Shown: positions 54,680-64,000 of the stretch, piece after piece
Numbering within the stretch: position 1 is the first letter of the stretch
How the letters are laid out: each line of letters begins with the position of its first letter
Source of the DNA: Dryocola sp. LX212
GTDB lineage: Bacteria; Pseudomonadota; Gammaproteobacteria; Enterobacterales; Enterobacteriaceae
Length of the DNA stretch: 64,000 nucleotides
Direction: 5' to 3'
Assembly (NCBI GenBank): GCA_041504365.1
Contig: CP167917.1
Location: 930,001-994,000, forward strand
Notes under the pieces: generated by a model
The model's input: the letters and a program-made list of their open reading frames with translations, nothing else
What the model was told of the DNA's origin: nothing
The model's database searches: none
Position numbers and translations under genes: made by a program

Positions 54680-56281
54680 ATGAAAGACTCACTCGATTTT
54701 CAGGTAGGTTATCCCTCTCACCGTCCGGCCATGATGGGCCGCAACGCCGTCACCACCTCTCAGCCGCTGGCGGCCCAGGCTGGTCTGCGCATGCTGTTAC
54801 AGGGCGGGAATGCCGTTGATGCGGCCATTGCCAGTGCCATGGCCCTGACGGTCGTTGAGCCGACCGGCTGCGGCATCGGCAGCGATGCCTATGCGATAGT
54901 CTGGGACGGCAAACAGCTCCATGCGTTAAACGCAACGGGCCGCGCGCCGGCAGCCTGGCACCACGACCATTTCGCGCACTACCCGACGATGCCGGAAACC
55001 GGCTGGGATGCGGTAACCGTACCGGGTGCGGTCTCCGGCTGGGTAGCGCTGGCCGAACGTTTTGGCACTTTACCGCTGACGACGCTTGCCCAACCGGCAA
55101 TTGAATATGCCCGCAACGGTTTCCCCGTTTCGCCACTGATAGGCCAGCTCTGGGAGCGCGGCTACAAAAAATTGAAAGAGCAGCCGGGCTTCAGCGAATG
55201 CTTTGCGCCGGAAGGAAGAGCGCCGAAAATCGGTGAAATTTTCCGTAACCCGGCGCAGGCCGACACGCTGGAAAAAATCGCGGCCACTAACGGTGAGGCT
55301 TTCTATCACGGCGAGCTGGCACAGAAAATTGTCGCCTTTGCGCAAGAGCACGGCGCGCATCTGACGAAAGAAGATTTAGCCAGCCATAAAGCCGACTGGG
55401 TGGAGCTGCTGTCGAAAGAGTTTGCGGGCGGATCGGTGCAGGAGCTGCCGCCAAACGGGCAGGGCATCGCTACGCTGATTGCGCTGGGCATCCTGGAGCA
55501 GTGGGATATTGGCCGCTACGGTCCGGATTCAATAGAAACGCTGCACTTGTCCATTGAAGCGATGAAGCTGGCGTTGGCCGACCTGGACCGCTACGTTGCC
55601 GATGAAGATCACATGGAGTTCGCGGCAAAGCATCTGTTAAGCGACGAATATCTCAGGCTGCGGGCGGCGCTGATTGACCCGGACAAGGCGAGCGACTTCA
55701 CCTTTGGCTCACCGACCCAGAGCGGCACGGTTTACCTCTCTACCGCCGACGCCAGCGGCATGATGGTGTCGTTTATTCAGTCGAACTTTATGGGCTTCGG
55801 TTCGGGCGTGGTGGTACCAGGCACCGGTATCAGCCTGCAAAACCGCGGTGCGGGCTTCGTGACTGACAAAAATCACCCTAACTGCGTGGCGGGCAGCAAG
55901 CGTCCTTTCCATACCATTATCCCGGCGTTCGCGCTGGATAAAGACGGACAACCGCTGATGTCGTTTGGGGTCATGGGGGGGCCGATGCAGGCTCAGGGGC
56001 ATCTACAGATGGCTATCCGCATCATGCTGCATAAGCAGAACCCGCAGGCGGCTATTGATGCGCCGCGTTGGCGAGTGGTGCAAGGTAGGGAAGTGGTAGT
56101 GGAATCAACCATGGACCGTAATACCATCGCTGCGCTGCGTGAGCGAGGCCACGCCATCGTGGTTGAAGATCCGCTCCAGGCCTATAACTTTGGCGGTGCG
56201 CAGATCATCGTTCGTGCGCCGGAAGGGCATTACATCGCCGCGACCGAGAGCCGTAAGGACGGGCAGGCGCTGGTTTATTGA
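54680..56281 (+). CDS. Cytoplasmic gamma-glutamyltransferase-family protein
   Basis: 533 residues, GGT/Ntn-hydrolase. GGNAVDAAIA at the start, the likely nucleophile Thr in PTQSGTVYLSTAD, GFGSGVVVPGTGI and MGGPMQAQGHLQ. There is no signal peptide, unlike Ggt, so it would act on imported substrate. It is distinct from HpxW (528 residues) and closes the ABC operon, 15 bases after dppC-like, with GGAG before the ATG. A role in cleaving gamma-glutamyl or oxamate-like amides brought in by the transporter is plausible but unproven. Confidence 0.87.
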   Translation: MKDSLDFQVGYPSHRPAMMGRNAVTTSQPLAAQAGLRMLLQGGNAVDAAIASAMALTVVEPTGCGIGSDAYAIVWDGKQLHALNATGRAPAAWHHDHFAHYPTMPETGWDAVTVPGAVSGWVALAERFGTLPLTTLAQPAIEYARNGFPVSPLIGQLWERGYKKLKEQPGFSECFAPEGRAPKIGEIFRNPAQADTLEKIAATNGEAFYHGELAQKIVAFAQEHGAHLTKEDLASHKADWVELLSKEFAGGSVQELPPNGQGIATLIALGILEQWDIGRYGPDSIETLHLSIEAMKLALADLDRYVADEDHMEFAAKHLLSDEYLRLRAALIDPDKASDFTFGSPTQSGTVYLSTADASGMMVSFIQSNFMGFGSGVVVPGTGISLQNRGAGFVTDKNHPNCVAGSKRPFHTIIPAFALDKDGQPLMSFGVMGGPMQAQGHLQMAIRIMLHKQNPQAAIDAPRWRVVQGREVVVESTMDRNTIAALRERGHAIVVEDPLQAYNFGGAQIIVRAPEGHYIAATESRKDGQALVY

Positions 56282-56303
56282 GGAGAGGGTTATCATCGAT
56301 CCA

Positions 56304-56334
56304 GTCCCCTCTCCCCTTTTTTGGGGGAGGGGAA
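56304..56334. repeat. GC-rich hairpin between convergent genes
   Basis: GTCCCCTCTCCCC and GGGGGAGGGGAAAC form an imperfect stem around a T-rich loop, in the 58-base gap between the GGT-like gene and yafV, which converge. No T-run follows on either side. Probably a repeated intergenic hairpin acting as a weak bidirectional terminator. Confidence 0.4.
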
Positions 56335-56339
56335 ACAGA

Positions 56340-57107
56340 CTATAAGCTAAACGGGTCCGCATCCTGCCAGGCTGGAAATTTCTCGCGGTACTCCTGCAAG
56401 GCGATCAGTGAGAGATCCGCATCCAGACGCGTGGCCTGGTGGGCGTCGGCGCTCGCCAGAATCTCACCCTGTGGATTGATAATTTTGCTGTCGCCGCGAT
56501 AGTGGTGGCCGTTACCATCCGTACCTACGCGGTTACAACCTGCTACGTACGCCTGGTTTTCAATCGCACGCGCTACCAGCAGGCTCTGCCAGTGCAGGGA
56601 GCGTGGCGCGGGCCAGTTGGCGACGTACAGTGCCAGATCGTAATCGTTGCGGTTGCGCGACCAGACCGGGAAGCGCAGATCGTAGCAGACCATCGGCAGA
56701 ATTCTCCAACCGCGCCATTCCACAATCACCCGCTCTTCGCCCGCCTGATAATGATGGTGTTCATCGGCCATGCGGAACAGGTGGCGCTTATCGTAGAAAT
56801 GCACCTTGCCATCCGGTTGGACAAGCAGAAAACGGTTTACCGGGCCGCGCTCGGTTTGCAGCGCGGCGCTGCCCGCGATCATCGCCTGCGTCTGCTGGGC
56901 TTTGAACTGCATCCAGTCGATGACCTCTTCTTCCGCCAGCGACTGTTTTGCCGCCTCCATCGCAAAACCGGTGGTAAACATCTCGGGCAAAATAATCAGG
57001 TCGCGGCCATGGATGCCGTCGAGCAGCACGTCGAAATGGCGCAGGTTAGCGGCGCCGTCCATCCAGACCAGCGGCTGTTGTAGCAGGGTAATTTTCAGGC
57101 CAGACAC
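56340..57107 (-). CDS. yafV: Omega-amidase YafV (nitrilase superfamily)
   Basis: 255 residues, matching YafV. The nitrilase triad is visible: Glu in ILPEMFTTG, Lys in DKRHLFRM and Cys in MVCYDLRFPVWSRN. YafV hydrolyses 2-oxoglutaramate-like omega-amides. Backbone gene, next to fadE as in E. coli, though the lysozyme inhibitor gene ivy that separates them there is absent. Confidence 0.94.
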   Translation of the reverse strand: MSGLKITLLQQPLVWMDGAANLRHFDVLLDGIHGRDLIILPEMFTTGFAMEAAKQSLAEEEVIDWMQFKAQQTQAMIAGSAALQTERGPVNRFLLVQPDGKVHFYDKRHLFRMADEHHHYQAGEERVIVEWRGWRILPMVCYDLRFPVWSRNRNDYDLALYVANWPAPRSLHWQSLLVARAIENQAYVAGCNRVGTDGNGHHYRGDSKIINPQGEILASADAHQATRLDADLSLIALQEYREKFPAWQDADPFSL

Positions 57108-57197
57108 AATCGTGATCCCATCAGAGTCAGTATCTCTTCACTGTAGCATGGGAAATGCGGGTTTTTGTTAATGGCAAAGAAAGGATGTGAGGTTTTG

Positions 57198-57228
57198 TAG
57201 GGGGGATAAGCGTCAGCGCCATCCACCA
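57198..57228. repeat. REP-type palindrome
   Basis: GTAGGGGGGATAAGCG...GCGCCATCCACCA in the yafV-fadE gap, a degenerate copy of the REP family seen at 38703, 43311 and 60555. Confidence 0.75.
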
Positions 57229-57248
57229 TTGACGATCTTTTAGCAATA

Positions 57249-57272
57249 AAAAACCCCGCGAACGGGGTTTTT
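57249..57272 (-). terminator. Rho-independent terminator of fadE
   Basis: Stem AAAAACCCCG / CGGGGTTTTT with a CGAA loop, 15 bases beyond the fadE stop. The A/T flanks make it bidirectional. Confidence 0.9.
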
Positions 57273-57286
57273 AAACTTCAGGTTAA

Positions 57287-59731
57287 TTAAGCCGCTTCAA
57301 TCTTGCGGTGTTTCTCCGGCAGCTTTACCGGCTTAGTCGCCAACTCCTCCGGTTCGAACTCATCTACGTTAATGCTGCGCAGGCGGCTGATTTCGGCGGT
57401 GGTGAGGATCGCCGCTTCTTCCGCGTTGATTTTCCCCTCTGCCAGCCATTGTTTCGCCTGTTCGTCCAGGCGGGTGAACGGCAGATTGTGACCCATCTCT
57501 TTGCACACGCGAAGATGGATTGGCTCGGCGGCCATCACATCGAGCAGGGCCTGCTCCAGCAGACCGGCCGGGTTATGCTCGCTCGGCGTCAGATACTGAC
57601 CGCGACCGATGCGGGAACGGGTCGCTGAAGGCACCTGCATGATTTTCGCCAGCTTATGATCGAGCTTGTCAGACGGCGCATCGTACCGGCGGCCGAGCGG
57701 GAAGATAACCAGGCGCATTGCGCCGGCGATAAAGCCGTTCGGGAAGTTGCGCAGCAGATCGTCAATCGCCTGCTCTGCCTGGAACAGCGCATCCTGCACG
57801 CCCCAGTGAACCAGCGGTAGATCCGCCTCGTTGCGGCCTTCATCTTCGTAGCGTTTGAGGACTGCCGAGGCCAGATAGAGCTGGCTCAGCACGTCACCCA
57901 GACGAGCGGAGATGCGTTCCCGACGCTTCAGGCTGCCGCCCAGCACCGCCATGGAGACGTCTGACAGCAGCGCAAGGTTCGCGCTCAGGCGGTTCAGATG
58001 CTGGTAGTAGCGTTTGGTGGCGTCACGGGTTGGCGTGGCGCTGGTTAAGCCGTTGGTCAGGCCCAGCCACAGACTGCGCATTTTGTTGCTGCCAACGTGG
58101 CCGATATGTTTGAACAGCAGTTTGTCGAAGGCATTAACGTCGTTGGTCTGCGCCGCCGCCATCTCTTCGAGCACGTACGGGTGGCAGCGAATCGCACCCT
58201 GGCCGAAGATAATCATACTGCGGGTGAGAATGTTCGCGCCTTCCACCGTAATGGCAATAGGTGCGCCCTGGTAGGCTCGGGCCACGAAGTTGGAGTCACC
58301 CAGCATGATGCCTTTCCCGCCGAGAATATCCATTGCATCGAGAATGGAACGCTGACCACGGTGGGTACAGTGATACTTCACAATTGCGGAGAGCACCGCA
58401 GGTTTTTCACCCAGCACGATACCGTAGGTAATGAGTGACGCAGCCGCATCCATGACGTAAGTGTTACCCGCAATTCGCGCCAGCGGCTCTTCAATGCCTT
58501 CCATCTTACCGATAGAGATCCTGAACTGTCGGCGGATGTGGGCATAGGCGCCGGTTGCCATCGCCACAGATTTCAGGCCGCCGGTCGCGTTAGACGGCAG
58601 GGTGATGCCGCGTCCCACGGACAGACACTCAACCAGCATGCGCCAGCCCTGGCCGGCCATTTTCGGGCCGCCGATGATGTAATCGATCGGCACGAAGATA
58701 TCTTTGCCGCGCGTCGGGCCGTTCTGGAACGGCACGTTGAGCGGGAAGTGACGTCTGCCGATCTCGACGCCAGGCGTATGGGTTGGGATCAGCGCGCAGG
58801 TAATGCCTGGCTCTTCGTCGTCGCCCAGCAGGTGATCCGGGTCGGACAGCTTAAAGGCCAGCCCCAGAACGGTAGCGATAGGTGCCAGCGTAATATAACG
58901 CTTGTTCCACGTCAGGCGCATGCCCAGCACCTGCTGCCCCTGCCATTCGCCCATGCAGACGACGCCGGTATCAGGAATAGCGCCCGCATCGGAACCCGCT
59001 TCCGGGCTGGTCAGCGCGAAGCAAGGGATCTCCTGGCCACGTGCCAGACGTGGCAGATAATGATCTTTTTGCTCTTCGGTACCGTAGTGCTGGAGCAGCT
59101 CGCCCGGGCCTAAAGAGTTAGGCACGCCGACGGTGATCGCAAGGATCCCGGATACGCCGGAAAGCTTCTGCAGCACGCGGGCCTGGGCGTAAGCCGAGAA
59201 CTCCAGCCCGCCGTACTCTTTCTTGATGATCATCGCAAAGAAGCGATGCTCTTTCAGGTACGCCCACAGCTCCGGCGGCAGATCGGCCAGCTCGTGGGTG
59301 ATCTGGAAGTCGCTTGCCATGCGGCAGGCTTCTTCAACCGGGCCGTCAATAAACGCCTGCTCTTCGGCTGTCAGCTTAGGCTGCGGGTAATTATGCAGCT
59401 TTTCCCAGTCCGGCTTACCGCGGAATAGATCGCCTTCCCACCAGGTGGTGCCCGCGTCGATCGCTTCTTTTTCAGTGCGGGACATCGGCGGCATCACTTT
59501 ACGGAAGCCCTTGAACACCGGGGCAGAAATCAGCGATTTACGCAGCGGGGTAAAGACCAGCGGTATCAGAATAATGGCCAGCGGCACCAGTACCCAGAAG
59601 GACCAGATACCGGCAAACCCTAAGGCCGCCGTCCACGCGAGGAGGAGGGCGCTGCTCAGCAGCAGATTGACCTGGTGATAAAACAGCACACCGAGGAGAA
59701 CAACGGTTGCAACAACACTCAAAATCAACAT
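57287..59731 (-). CDS. fadE: Acyl-CoA dehydrogenase FadE
   Basis: 814 residues from the ATG at 59731 (GGAG upstream), the same length as E. coli FadE. Two N-terminal membrane helices precede the dehydrogenase core ([45 protein letters not shown]) and the family-specific C-terminal domain. It catalyses the first step of fatty-acid beta-oxidation with FAD. A FadR operator lies directly upstream. Confidence 0.97.
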   Translation of the reverse strand: MLILSVVATVVLLGVLFYHQVNLLLSSALLLAWTAALGFAGIWSFWVLVPLAIILIPLVFTPLRKSLISAPVFKGFRKVMPPMSRTEKEAIDAGTTWWEGDLFRGKPDWEKLHNYPQPKLTAEEQAFIDGPVEEACRMASDFQITHELADLPPELWAYLKEHRFFAMIIKKEYGGLEFSAYAQARVLQKLSGVSGILAITVGVPNSLGPGELLQHYGTEEQKDHYLPRLARGQEIPCFALTSPEAGSDAGAIPDTGVVCMGEWQGQQVLGMRLTWNKRYITLAPIATVLGLAFKLSDPDHLLGDDEEPGITCALIPTHTPGVEIGRRHFPLNVPFQNGPTRGKDIFVPIDYIIGGPKMAGQGWRMLVECLSVGRGITLPSNATGGLKSVAMATGAYAHIRRQFRISIGKMEGIEEPLARIAGNTYVMDAAASLITYGIVLGEKPAVLSAIVKYHCTHRGQRSILDAMDILGGKGIMLGDSNFVARAYQGAPIAITVEGANILTRSMIIFGQGAIRCHPYVLEEMAAAQTNDVNAFDKLLFKHIGHVGSNKMRSLWLGLTNGLTSATPTRDATKRYYQHLNRLSANLALLSDVSMAVLGGSLKRRERISARLGDVLSQLYLASAVLKRYEDEGRNEADLPLVHWGVQDALFQAEQAIDDLLRNFPNGFIAGAMRLVIFPLGRRYDAPSDKLDHKLAKIMQVPSATRSRIGRGQYLTPSEHNPAGLLEQALLDVMAAEPIHLRVCKEMGHNLPFTRLDEQAKQWLAEGKINAEEAAILTTAEISRLRSINVDEFEPEELATKPVKLPEKHRKIEAA

Positions 59732-59752
59732 AACGAAAGCTCCCTTGCTTGT

Positions 59753-59769
59753 AGGAGGTCTGACCACTT
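59753..59769 (-). promoter_or_regulatory. FadR operator of fadE
   Basis: On the minus strand AAGTGGTCAGACCTCCT; the central TGGTCNGACCT matches the FadR consensus exactly. It lies 22 bases before the fadE start. FadR represses fad genes until long-chain acyl-CoA binds it. Confidence 0.85.
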
Positions 59770-59946
59770 GTGATGTATTGGTTTTAGTGTATGGGTGATT
59801 TTTTAGCAATGTGTTTACAAAATAATTACAACCTTGCTCACATTGTTGCCGCACGGAAATCCAAAAGCAGGAGGTTATGGCGCTTCTCGCGCTATCCGGT
59901 AAACTGCAGAGGTTTACTCAATCAATAAATACTGAAGGACATCCTC

Positions 59947-60528
59947 ATGTACCAGGATCTTATTCGTAACGAATTGAATGAAGCTGCCGAAACGCTGGCT
60001 AACTTCCTGAAAGATGACGCCAATATTCACGCCGTACAGCGCGCTGCGGTACTGCTGGCGGACAGCTTTAAGGCCGGGGGTAAAGTGCTTTCCTGCGGTA
60101 ACGGCGGCTCCCACTGCGACGCAATGCACTTCGCGGAAGAGCTGACTGGCCGCTATCGTGAAAACCGCCCGGGCTACCCGGCGATCGCCATTTCCGACGT
60201 CAGCCACATCTCCTGCGTGAGCAACGACTTCGGTTATGACTATATCTTTTCCCGCTATATCGAGGCGGTTGGCCGTGAAGGCGATGTGCTGCTGGGTATT
60301 TCTACCTCCGGCAACTCCGCAAACGTCATCAAGGCGATTGAAGCGGCGCGTGAGAAAGGCATGAAGGTGATTACGCTGACCGGCAAAGACGGCGGCAAAA
60401 TGGCGGGCACGGCGGATATCGAAATTCGCGTCCCGCACTTTGGCTACGCGGACCGCATTCAGGAAATTCACATCAAAGTGATCCACATCCTGATCCAGCT
60501 GATCGAAAAAGAGATGGTTAAGGCTTAA
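59947..60528 (+). CDS. gmhA: Sedoheptulose-7-phosphate isomerase GmhA/LpcA
   Basis: 193 residues, SIS domain with [21 protein letters not shown] and [22 protein letters not shown]. First committed step of ADP-heptose synthesis for the lipopolysaccharide inner core. Also named lpcA. Divergent from fadE. Confidence 0.97.
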   Translation: MYQDLIRNELNEAAETLANFLKDDANIHAVQRAAVLLADSFKAGGKVLSCGNGGSHCDAMHFAEELTGRYRENRPGYPAIAISDVSHISCVSNDFGYDYIFSRYIEAVGREGDVLLGISTSGNSANVIKAIEAAREKGMKVITLTGKDGGKMAGTADIEIRVPHFGYADRIQEIHIKVIHILIQLIEKEMVKA

Positions 60529-60554
60529 GGCGTTGACGCTTCGCTATCGTGGCC

Positions 60555-60584
60555 GTAGGGCGGATAAGCGAAGCGTCATCCGCC
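60555..60584. repeat. REP-type palindrome
   Basis: GTAGGGCGGATAAGCGAAGC followed by GTCATCCGCC, in the gmhA-yafJ gap. Confidence 0.82.
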
Positions 60585-60605
60585 GGTAATTTGGGGGAGT
60601 TAAAT

Positions 60606-61373
60606 ATGTGCGAACTGCTTGGGATGAGCGCCAACGTGCCGACGGATATCTGCTTTAGCTTTACAGGTCTGGTGCAGCGCGGCGGCGGGACTGGTCCTCA
60701 TAAAGATGGTTGGGGGATTACCTTCTACGAAGGGAAAGGCTGCCGCACGTTCAAAGATCCCCAGCCGAGCTATAGCTCACCCATTGCCAGACTGGTGCAG
60801 GATTACCCCATTAAGTCCTGCTCTGTCGTCGCACACATTCGTCAGGCCAACCGTGGCAAAGTCGCGCTGGAAAATACCCATCCCTTTACCCGTGAGCTGT
60901 GGGGCCGTAACTGGACCTATGCCCATAACGGACAGCTCAAAGGTCACCGCACGCTGGACACCGGGCCGTTTCGTCCGATTGGCGAAACGGACAGCGAACA
61001 GGCGTTTTGCTGGCTTCTGCACAAGCTGACGCAGCGTTATCCCCGCACGCCCGGCAACATGCAGGCGGTCTTCCGTTACATCACCGAACTGGCGGCGGAG
61101 CTGCGCGAAAAAGGCGTGTTCAATATGCTGCTGTCGGATGGGCGCTACGTGATGGCGTTCTGCTCCACAAACCTCTACTGGATAACCCGTCGGGCACCGT
61201 TTGGCGTGGCAAAACTGTTGGATCAGGATGTGGAGATAGACTTTCAGGAAGAGACCACGCCGAACGATGTGGTCTCTGTTATTGCGACTCAGCCGCTGAC
61301 AGGTAACGAAACCTGGCACAAAATTGCGCCAGGGGAATCGGTACTATTTTGTCTCGGTGAGCGAATAGTTTGA
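60606..61373 (+). CDS. yafJ: Class II glutamine amidotransferase YafJ
   Basis: 255 residues from the ATG at 60606, where Cys2 becomes the N-terminal nucleophile ([15 protein letters not shown]). Ntn-type amidotransferase with [11 protein letters not shown] and AHNGQLKG. Substrate unknown. Its end overlaps the convergent yafK gene by 30 bases. Confidence 0.95.
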   Translation: MCELLGMSANVPTDICFSFTGLVQRGGGTGPHKDGWGITFYEGKGCRTFKDPQPSYSSPIARLVQDYPIKSCSVVAHIRQANRGKVALENTHPFTRELWGRNWTYAHNGQLKGHRTLDTGPFRPIGETDSEQAFCWLLHKLTQRYPRTPGNMQAVFRYITELAAELREKGVFNMLLSDGRYVMAFCSTNLYWITRRAPFGVAKLLDQDVEIDFQEETTPNDVVSVIATQPLTGNETWHKIAPGESVLFCLGERIV

Positions 61374-62081
61374 GGCGAGCTGCGGTTGCGCCGTTGGGGT
61401 GACCGGTTTGCTGATCACGTAGTTGCCGCTGATGACCGAGACGCCAGGCGGCTGGTGATTGGCGGTAAAGAAGTCGTAACCCGGCTTCAGCTGTTTCCAG
61501 AAGTTGATGTAATAAGAGTACTTGTGGCGCTCCATGTTCGCGTCCGTCATGCGGAACGGATAAATGCTGACCTGGACTTTTGGCTGACCAAACACCAGCG
61601 CACCCGTCACAAACTGGAAAATCTCATCGATATTGCTGTCGGTCATGGCGTAGCAGCCAACGGACACGCAGGCACCGTGGATCATCAGATACTGCCCCTG
61701 ATAACCATGTGAGCGGTCATACGCATTCGGGAAACCAATATTAATGGCTTTATAGAAGCGGCTGTCCGGCTTGAGCTGGCTGCGGTCGACGCTGTAGAAG
61801 CCTTCCGGACTCTTAAAGTCGCCCTGGCGCTGCTTTGGTCCCAGACCACCGGAATAGTTACAGATGCGATAGCTGTCCAGCAGTTGATACTGTTCGCCCA
61901 TCTTTACGTAGAGCTCAAGCGTGCGCTCTTCTTTAAAGATTTGAATATAAACGGGCGAGCCCATTAACTGCTGCTTAAATTCTTTGCTGATTGGCGTCGA
62001 TGAAGGCGTGCCATTGAGTAAGCTGGCAAACGACATTAACGGCATCAAAAGCATCGCAATAACGAGTGCGATCTTGGGCAT
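61344..62081 (-). CDS. yafK: L,D-transpeptidase-family protein YafK (DpaA/LdtF)
   Basis: 245 residues. Signal peptide ending SFASLL region, YkuD domain with the catalytic [14 protein letters not shown] (His and Cys). In E. coli the enzyme releases Braun's lipoprotein from peptidoglycan. Convergent with yafJ. Confidence 0.95.
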   Translation of the reverse strand: MPKIALVIAMLLMPLMSFASLLNGTPSSTPISKEFKQQLMGSPVYIQIFKEERTLELYVKMGEQYQLLDSYRICNYSGGLGPKQRQGDFKSPEGFYSVDRSQLKPDSRFYKAINIGFPNAYDRSHGYQGQYLMIHGACVSVGCYAMTDSNIDEIFQFVTGALVFGQPKVQVSIYPFRMTDANMERHKYSYYINFWKQLKPGYDFFTANHQPPGVSVISGNYVISKPVTPTAQPQLASNYSLTETK

Positions 62082-62084
62082 GCT

Positions 62085-62560
62085 GCGTGATTCCTTGATA
62101 AAGCTCTAACCAAATGCCAGGACGGCACAAAAGACCCTGAATCAGACTAATCCGTATTCGGTGCGGTCACATTAGCACCATCAACAAAATTCGCAAGTAC
62201 AAGTCGTAGGTTTTCAGAAAGGGATAGTAAATAATTCGCTGATAAAGTGAAAGAGTTGTTAGATTTGCGTAATAGCTCGCATTGCGGGCCTGAACTTTAC
62301 CTAATTCTCCCCAATCCGGGCGGCAATAATGCTAAAATCCCCCCAAATAATGACCTGCGGATAAGAAAGGACGCTTTCCATAAGTCTGATGCCCTGGCCT
62401 GGCCGGGACGACTTAGTCTCTGACGAGCGTTACGAATGGATGCATTTCCCCGCTTTCTTACCTGCCTGGCGTGTTTTCATGGTTGAGCACAGATTCAGCC
62501 CATTCGTAGTCGGCTAGCGTTTTTGTCGGTTTTTAATAGCCTATTTTATACGTGATAACC
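62085..62560. other. Divergent yafK / nqrA upstream region
   Basis: ~480 bases without a gene. It must hold both promoters. AT-rich 62180-62280 precedes the GC-richer nqr leader (62330-62560). No riboswitch class or strong operator was recognised. Confidence 0.5.
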
Positions 62561-62562
62561 TT

Positions 62563-63906
62563 ATGATAAAAATCAGAAAAGGTCTGGATTTGCCCATCGC
62601 CGGCCTGCCCGAGCAGCACATTCATGATGGACCCGCGATTACACAGGTTGCCTTACTTGGCGAAGAGTACGTTGGAATGCGTCCCTCTATGCTGGTGAAA
62701 GAAGGTGACCGCGTCCTGAAGGGACAGCCTCTGTTTGAGGATAAACGCAATCCAGGTGTGATGTTTACCGCGCCTGCCAGCGGCATCGTCAGCGCGATCC
62801 ATCGCGGCGAACGCCGTGTACTGCAGGCAGTCGTCATTGATGTTCAGGGCGGGGAAGCTGTTGCTTTTGAACGTCATGCACCAGAATCACTGGCAACTCT
62901 GCCCCGGGAAGTCGTACAGGCTCAGATGCTCTCTTCTGGCCTGTGGACGGCGATGCGTACTCGTCCATTTAGCAAAACGCCGCTGCCTGGCACGGTTCCT
63001 GCGGCTATTTTTGTCACTGCCATGGACACCAATCCGCTGGCAGCAGATCCACAGCCCATCATCCTTGCCCATCGCCAGATGTTCGACGCGGGCCTGACGC
63101 TGCTGTCGCGTCTCACGGACGGGAAAATCCACGTTTGCCAGGCCGGTGGCGGCAAGCTGGGTGGGCATCCTGTGGGTCAAGTAACCTTTAATGAATTCGC
63201 CGGGCCGCATCCAGCAGGGTTGGCGGGTACTCACATTCATTTCATCGAGCCGGTAAGCCAGCAAAAGCAGGTCTGGCACCTGAACTATCAGGATGTCATT
63301 GCCCTCGGCAAGCTGTTCATCGAAGGCGAACTGTGGAACGAACGAGTCATTTCACTGGCCGGTCCGCAGGTGAAGCAGCCCCGTCTTATCCGTACCTGTC
63401 TGGGGGCTTCTACCGTTGAGCTGACCCGTAATGAACTGCTGGAAGGGGAAAACCGTGTTATCTCCGGTTCGGTGCTGAGCGGCGTTAACGCCAGCGGCCC
63501 GCGAGCCTGGCTCGGTCGATTCCATTTGCAGGTGACCGTACTGATAGAAGGACGCGAGAAAGAGCTATTCGGCTGGGTTAAGCCGGGGGCCGATAAATTC
63601 TCGATCACGCGCACCACGCTTGGTCACTTCCTGAAACGTAAGCTGTTCAACTTCTCCACCGACACCAACGGTGGCGAGCGTGCAATGGTGCCCATCGGCA
63701 ACTATGAGCGCGTTATGCCGCTGGATATCCTGCCGACCATGCTGCTGCGTGACCTGCTGGCAGGTGACACGGACAGCGCGCAGGCGCTGGGCTGTCTGGA
63801 ACTGGATGAAGAAGATCTGGCGCTTTGTACCTATGTTTGCCCCGGGAAGTACGAGTATGGCCCGGTGCTACGCGAGGTCTTAACTCGCATTGAGCAGGAA
63901 GGATAA
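62563..63906 (+). CDS. nqrA: Na+-translocating NADH:quinone oxidoreductase subunit A
   Basis: 447 residues. [18 protein letters not shown] start and [24 protein letters not shown] and C-terminal cysteines ([17 protein letters not shown]) typical of NqrA, the quinone-binding peripheral subunit. First gene of nqrA-F, three bases before nqrB. Confidence 0.97.
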   Translation: MIKIRKGLDLPIAGLPEQHIHDGPAITQVALLGEEYVGMRPSMLVKEGDRVLKGQPLFEDKRNPGVMFTAPASGIVSAIHRGERRVLQAVVIDVQGGEAVAFERHAPESLATLPREVVQAQMLSSGLWTAMRTRPFSKTPLPGTVPAAIFVTAMDTNPLAADPQPIILAHRQMFDAGLTLLSRLTDGKIHVCQAGGGKLGGHPVGQVTFNEFAGPHPAGLAGTHIHFIEPVSQQKQVWHLNYQDVIALGKLFIEGELWNERVISLAGPQVKQPRLIRTCLGASTVELTRNELLEGENRVISGSVLSGVNASGPRAWLGRFHLQVTVLIEGREKELFGWVKPGADKFSITRTTLGHFLKRKLFNFSTDTNGGERAMVPIGNYERVMPLDILPTMLLRDLLAGDTDSAQALGCLELDEEDLALCTYVCPGKYEYGPVLREVLTRIEQEG

Positions 63907-63909
63907 CTC

Positions 63910-64000
63910 ATGGGCCTGAAGCAACTCTTTGAAAAAATCGAGCCGCACTTCACAAAGGGCGGCAAATTAGAAAAGTACTACCCGCTGTATGAAGCAACGG
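63910..64000 (+). CDS. nqrB: NqrB, N-terminal fragment (cut by window end)
   Basis: First 30 codons [18 protein letters not shown]... reading [11 protein letters not shown], the start of the NqrB integral-membrane subunit that carries covalent FMN. Follows nqrA directly; the rest lies outside the window. Confidence 0.93.
   Translation, partial: MGLKQLFEKIEPHFTKGGKLEKYYPLYEAT

Noticed and set aside
1-64000. CRISPR array, rRNA or tRNA genes
   Set aside because: No regularly spaced repeats or tRNA/rRNA-like sequences were noticed by reading; a tool scan would be needed to exclude them fully.

Overview
The window looks like the chromosome of an Enterobacteriaceae species close to Enterobacter, Lelliottia, Leclercia or Klebsiella. 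The best evidence is the conserved backbone at the right end (yafV, fadE, lpcA/gmhA, yafJ, yafK, then nqrA and nqrB), a complete hpx-type purine catabolic cluster, and REP-type palindromes. No rRNA, tRNA or CRISPR array was seen. All identifications come from reading the sequence; no database search was run.

Region 1 (1-12,750, plus strand) is the distal part of a type VI secretion (T6SS) locus: the C-terminus of an unrecognised protein, a PAAR tip protein, an unrecognised two-helix membrane protein, then tssM, tssA, tssF, tssG, tssJ, tssE, an unrecognised T6SS-linked gene and a VasL-type gene. The first 2.2 kb is visibly more AT-rich than the rest, and the change falls inside tssM. A possible IS3-family remnant follows the locus.

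Region 2 (12,900-17,910, minus strand) is a four-gene chaperone-usher fimbrial operon: major pilin, chaperone, usher and two-domain tip adhesin. A perfect 11-bp hairpin lies just after the pilin gene.

Region 3 (about 17,950-35,220) is an AT-rich accessory island, almost entirely on the minus strand. Its left half is a polyhydroxybutyrate (PHB) cluster: 3-hydroxybutyrate dehydrogenase, patatin-like lipase, cupin, phaB, phasin and phaC, followed by a MarC-family gene. phaC, phaB and the dehydrogenase are broken by single-base frameshifts, mostly in homopolymer runs, although catalytic motifs survive on both sides of each break. Its right half is a run of mostly exported or membrane proteins: RclB-like DUF1471, RclC-like DUF417, DUF302, HupE/UreJ, DUF4198, DUF4331, RidA, two related beta-propellers flanking an AhpD-like protein, and cupins. 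This is the best candidate for an undescribed system. Envelope defence against oxidants or chlorine, or handling of a small ligand or metal, is an inference only.

Region 4 (35,270-56,280, GC-rich) is purine-ring catabolism: an NCS1 allantoin-type permease, hpxA, hpxB, the hpxWXYZ oxalurate/oxamate operon, the RpiR regulator hpxU, hpxJ, an hpxK with a fused OHCU decarboxylase domain, hpxT/uraH, an NCS2 urate/xanthine-type permease and a GntR regulator. The GntR gene is joined by overlap to a five-gene Dpp-like peptide ABC transporter and a cytoplasmic gamma-glutamyltransferase-like enzyme. Together these cover 5-hydroxyisourate through allantoin, allantoate, ureidoglycine and oxalurate to oxamate; urate oxidase and the oxalurate carbamoyltransferase are not in the window. 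Related inverted repeats next to several transcription units are candidate operators.

Region 5 (56,340-64,000) is backbone: yafV, fadE with a clear FadR operator, lpcA, yafJ convergent with yafK, and the start of nqrAB.
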